Both the position numbers and the translations under genes were made by a program. The notes below the pieces were generated by a model that was not told the origin of the DNA, did not search any database, and was given only the letters and a program-made list of their open reading frames with translations. Positions 5,905 to 7,397 of a DNA stretch of 7,397 nt are shown piece after piece. Each line of letters begins with the position of its first letter. The first letter of the stretch is position 1. The stretch covers positions 1-7,397 of the forward strand of contig JAQTUY010000079.1 in the NCBI GenBank assembly GCA_028707105.1, in the 5' to 3' direction. Origin of the DNA: Candidatus Omnitrophota bacterium. GTDB lineage: Bacteria > Omnitrophota > Koll11 > Gygaellales > JAQTUY01.

Positions 5905-7212
5905 ATGACAATCTTAAACCAGTTCCAAAAGAAGATCCGGTCAAAAGAAATGAAAATATCCGTGGTCGGCCTCGGCTATGTCGGCCTTCCGCTGGCAATG
6001 GAATTCGCCAAGAAAGGTTTTTGCGTCCTGGGGATAGACACGGACAAAGACAGGATCGACCGCATCAAAAGCAGGCAGTCTTATATCACCGACGTGCCGG
6101 ATAAAGAATTAAAAGCGGTTCTCAGGAAAGGAACCCTTGACGCTACGACTTCTTTTAAGCCCTTAAAAGATATTGACATTATTATTATTTGTGTCCCTAC
6201 GCCGCTAAAGATGAAATACCAGCCCGATATATCCTTTGTCCGGGAAGCGATCAAAAGCGTGGCGGAAAACATGAAGCAGAAAAGCCTGATCATCCTTGAG
6301 AGTACGACTTATCCGGGCACGACCGAAGAAGTAATATTGCCCATCTTCGAAAAAAAAGGGCTCAAGCACGGGAAAGACTTCTATCTCTGTTTTTCGCCGG
6401 AAAGGATCGACCCGGGCAACAAGGCGTTTCCGGTCCAAAAAATAGCCAAGATCGTCGGCGGCGTGAATAATGAAGCGGCCCAGCTGGCAAAGATCGCCTA
6501 TGAAGCCGTTATCGCCAAGGTCGTCCCAATTTCGTCGGTCAAGGTCGCGGAAACCGCCAAGCTGCTTGAAAATACCTTTCGCCTGGTAAATATCGCCTTG
6601 ATCGATGAGATCACCATGATGGCTGAGAAGCTGGGGATCAATATCTGGGAAGTCATAGACGCGGCGAAAACCAAGCCTTTCGGCTTTATGCCGTTTTATC
6701 CGGGTCCCGGAGTAGGGGGTTTTTGCATACCCAAGGACCCGATGTACCTGTATTGGACAGCTAAAAAATTCGGCTTTAAATCAAGGTTCATCAAGCTTTC
6801 CCAAGGAATAATCTCATCCATGCCCGGGTATGTAGTCCAGAGGCTGGAGGCGGTACTAAAAAAAAGAGGGAAGCTGCTGCGCGGAGCCAGTATCCTGGTT
6901 TGCGGGGTCACTTATAAAAGGGATGTTAAAGACCTGCGTAAATCCCCGGCTCTGGATATCATCCAGCTGTTGCAGAGAAGCGGCTCGAAAGTCTCCTATT
7001 ATGACCCGATGATACCGTACTTGAAGCTCGACGGCATAAATTTAAAAAACACCGGAATGAGCAGGATCCGGACAAGTAAATTTGACTGCGCGCTGATTAC
7101 CACCGATCATACCGGCGTGGATTACAGCCTGATATTGGACAGGTCTTCTTTTGTCTTTGACACGCGCAATGTATTCAAGGGTAAAAAAAGCGACAAGATT
7201 TACCGGCTCTAG
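5905..7212 (+). CDS. Nucleotide-sugar dehydrogenase, UDP-GlcNAc 6-dehydrogenase (WbpA) type
   Basis: Predicted NAD-dependent, two-step oxidation of a UDP-hexose, most likely UDP-N-acetylglucosamine, to the uronic acid used in O-antigen, capsule or other surface glycan. The 435 residues match WbpA-like length. The Rossmann motif G22-L-G24-Y-V-G27 is followed by 'IICVPTPL' (94-101), 'ESTTYPGTTEEV' (132-143), 'FSPERIDPG' (163-171), the substrate-binding K219 and N223 in 'AKLLENT', 'TKPFGFMPFYPGPG' (256-269), catalytic C274 and a C-terminal 'GVTYKRDVKDLRKSPAL' block. The wording of these blocks favours the UDP-GlcNAc/UDP-ManNAc branch over UDP-glucose dehydrogenase. The residue before the catalytic Cys is F273, where H or S is usual. 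The start at 5905 keeps an N-terminal helix before the Rossmann fold, as many relatives have; no SD is visible, and M16 (5950) is an alternative. It lies 12 bases after lptD, consistent with one operon. Confidence 0.9.
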   Translation: MTILNQFQKKIRSKEMKISVVGLGYVGLPLAMEFAKKGFCVLGIDTDKDRIDRIKSRQSYITDVPDKELKAVLRKGTLDATTSFKPLKDIDIIIICVPTPLKMKYQPDISFVREAIKSVAENMKQKSLIILESTTYPGTTEEVILPIFEKKGLKHGKDFYLCFSPERIDPGNKAFPVQKIAKIVGGVNNEAAQLAKIAYEAVIAKVVPISSVKVAETAKLLENTFRLVNIALIDEITMMAEKLGINIWEVIDAAKTKPFGFMPFYPGPGVGGFCIPKDPMYLYWTAKKFGFKSRFIKLSQGIISSMPGYVVQRLEAVLKKRGKLLRGASILVCGVTYKRDVKDLRKSPALDIIQLLQRSGSKVSYYDPMIPYLKLDGINLKNTGMSRIRTSKFDCALITTDHTGVDYSLILDRSSFVFDTRNVFKGKKSDKIYRL

Positions 7213-7225
7213 GATGGATATAAAA

Positions 7226-7397
7226 ATGAAAAAGGGATTCGCGCTGATAGAGTGGACTATAGTCATAGCTTTCATCGCCCTGCTTGGCCTGATCGGCATA
7301 CCCAAGCTGATCGCCGCCAACGTCGCGAACAATGAGGCGGCGGCCCAGAAGACGCTCAAGATAATATCCATAGCCTGCGAGAACTACGGCAAGGCAA
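7226..7397 (+). CDS. Type IV prepilin or type II secretion pseudopilin, N-terminal part
   Basis: The gene runs off the right edge with an open frame. The product starts MKKG, then FALIEWTIVIAFIALLG, then LIGIP, which is the class III signal: a short basic leader, cleavage after G, Phe at mature +1, Glu at +5 and about 20 hydrophobic residues. A prepilin peptidase (PilD) would cut and N-methylate it. After the helix comes a polar, alanine-rich segment (NNEAAAQKTLKIISIACENYG), as in major-pilin-like proteins whose helix continues into the globular head. An in-frame ATG at 7214 would give a leader of eight residues; 7226 is preferred because GGA at 7216-7218 lies seven bases upstream and a four-residue leader is typical. 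Mature protein is the same either way. It begins right after the dehydrogenase stop at 7210-7212. Pilin versus pseudopilin cannot be decided without the C-terminal domain. Confidence 0.85.
   Translation, partial: MKKGFALIEWTIVIAFIALLGLIGIPKLIAANVANNEAAAQKTLKIISIACENYGKA

Noticed and set aside
1..7397. CRISPR array, tRNA, rRNA, insertion sequence or defence system
   Set aside because: No regularly spaced repeats, no cloverleaf-like segment, no transposase or nuclease domain among the readable proteins, and nearly every base is accounted for by housekeeping or envelope genes.

Overview
The window reads as a stretch of chromosome from a diderm (Gram-negative-type) bacterium. An outer-membrane LPS-assembly protein (LptD) makes the two-membrane envelope clear. 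Moderate G+C by eye, tightly packed same-strand genes, a weakly SD-dependent start, a candidate leaderless start and a prepilin-like gene at the right edge would fit an uncultivated lineage such as Omnitrophota (former OP3) or a neighbouring PVC/Elusimicrobia-type group. That placement is an inference from style, not a demonstrated assignment.

All supported genes lie on the + strand, in two apparent transcription units. The left unit starts off the edge with the C-terminal end of a MalK/UgpC-type sugar ABC transporter ATPase (1-383). After a 43-base gap holding a hairpin come two tandem membrane-anchored diguanylate cyclases (427-1632 and 1633-2628), the second start codon directly following the first stop. 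A 160-base gap (2629-2788) follows. It holds an imperfect inverted repeat that could be a weak terminator, a pair of GTGGCCA words, and a good -35/-10 pair only a few bases before the next ATG.

The right unit is a ROK-family sugar kinase (2789-3709), LptD (3709-5892, overlapping the kinase by one base), a UDP-N-acetylglucosamine-type nucleotide-sugar dehydrogenase (5905-7212) and the first part of a type IV prepilin or pseudopilin (from about 7226 off the edge). The spacing suggests co-transcription. A shared theme is envelope building: hexose phosphorylation, synthesis of a UDP-uronic acid for surface glycan, LPS insertion in the outer membrane and possibly a surface fibre or secretion pseudopilus. 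The two cyclases next door would supply c-di-GMP, the usual second messenger for surface attachment and exopolysaccharide, but no direct link is visible.

I found no CRISPR array, insertion sequence, tRNA, rRNA, phage gene or defence cassette, and nothing that amounts to a clearly undescribed system. The more interesting signals are subtle: an allosteric I-site present in one tandem cyclase and lost in the other, a candidate leaderless promoter for the kinase-lptD unit, a reduced cysteine set and ambiguous signal peptide in LptD, and substitutions next to conserved catalytic or metal-binding residues in the dehydrogenase and the kinase.
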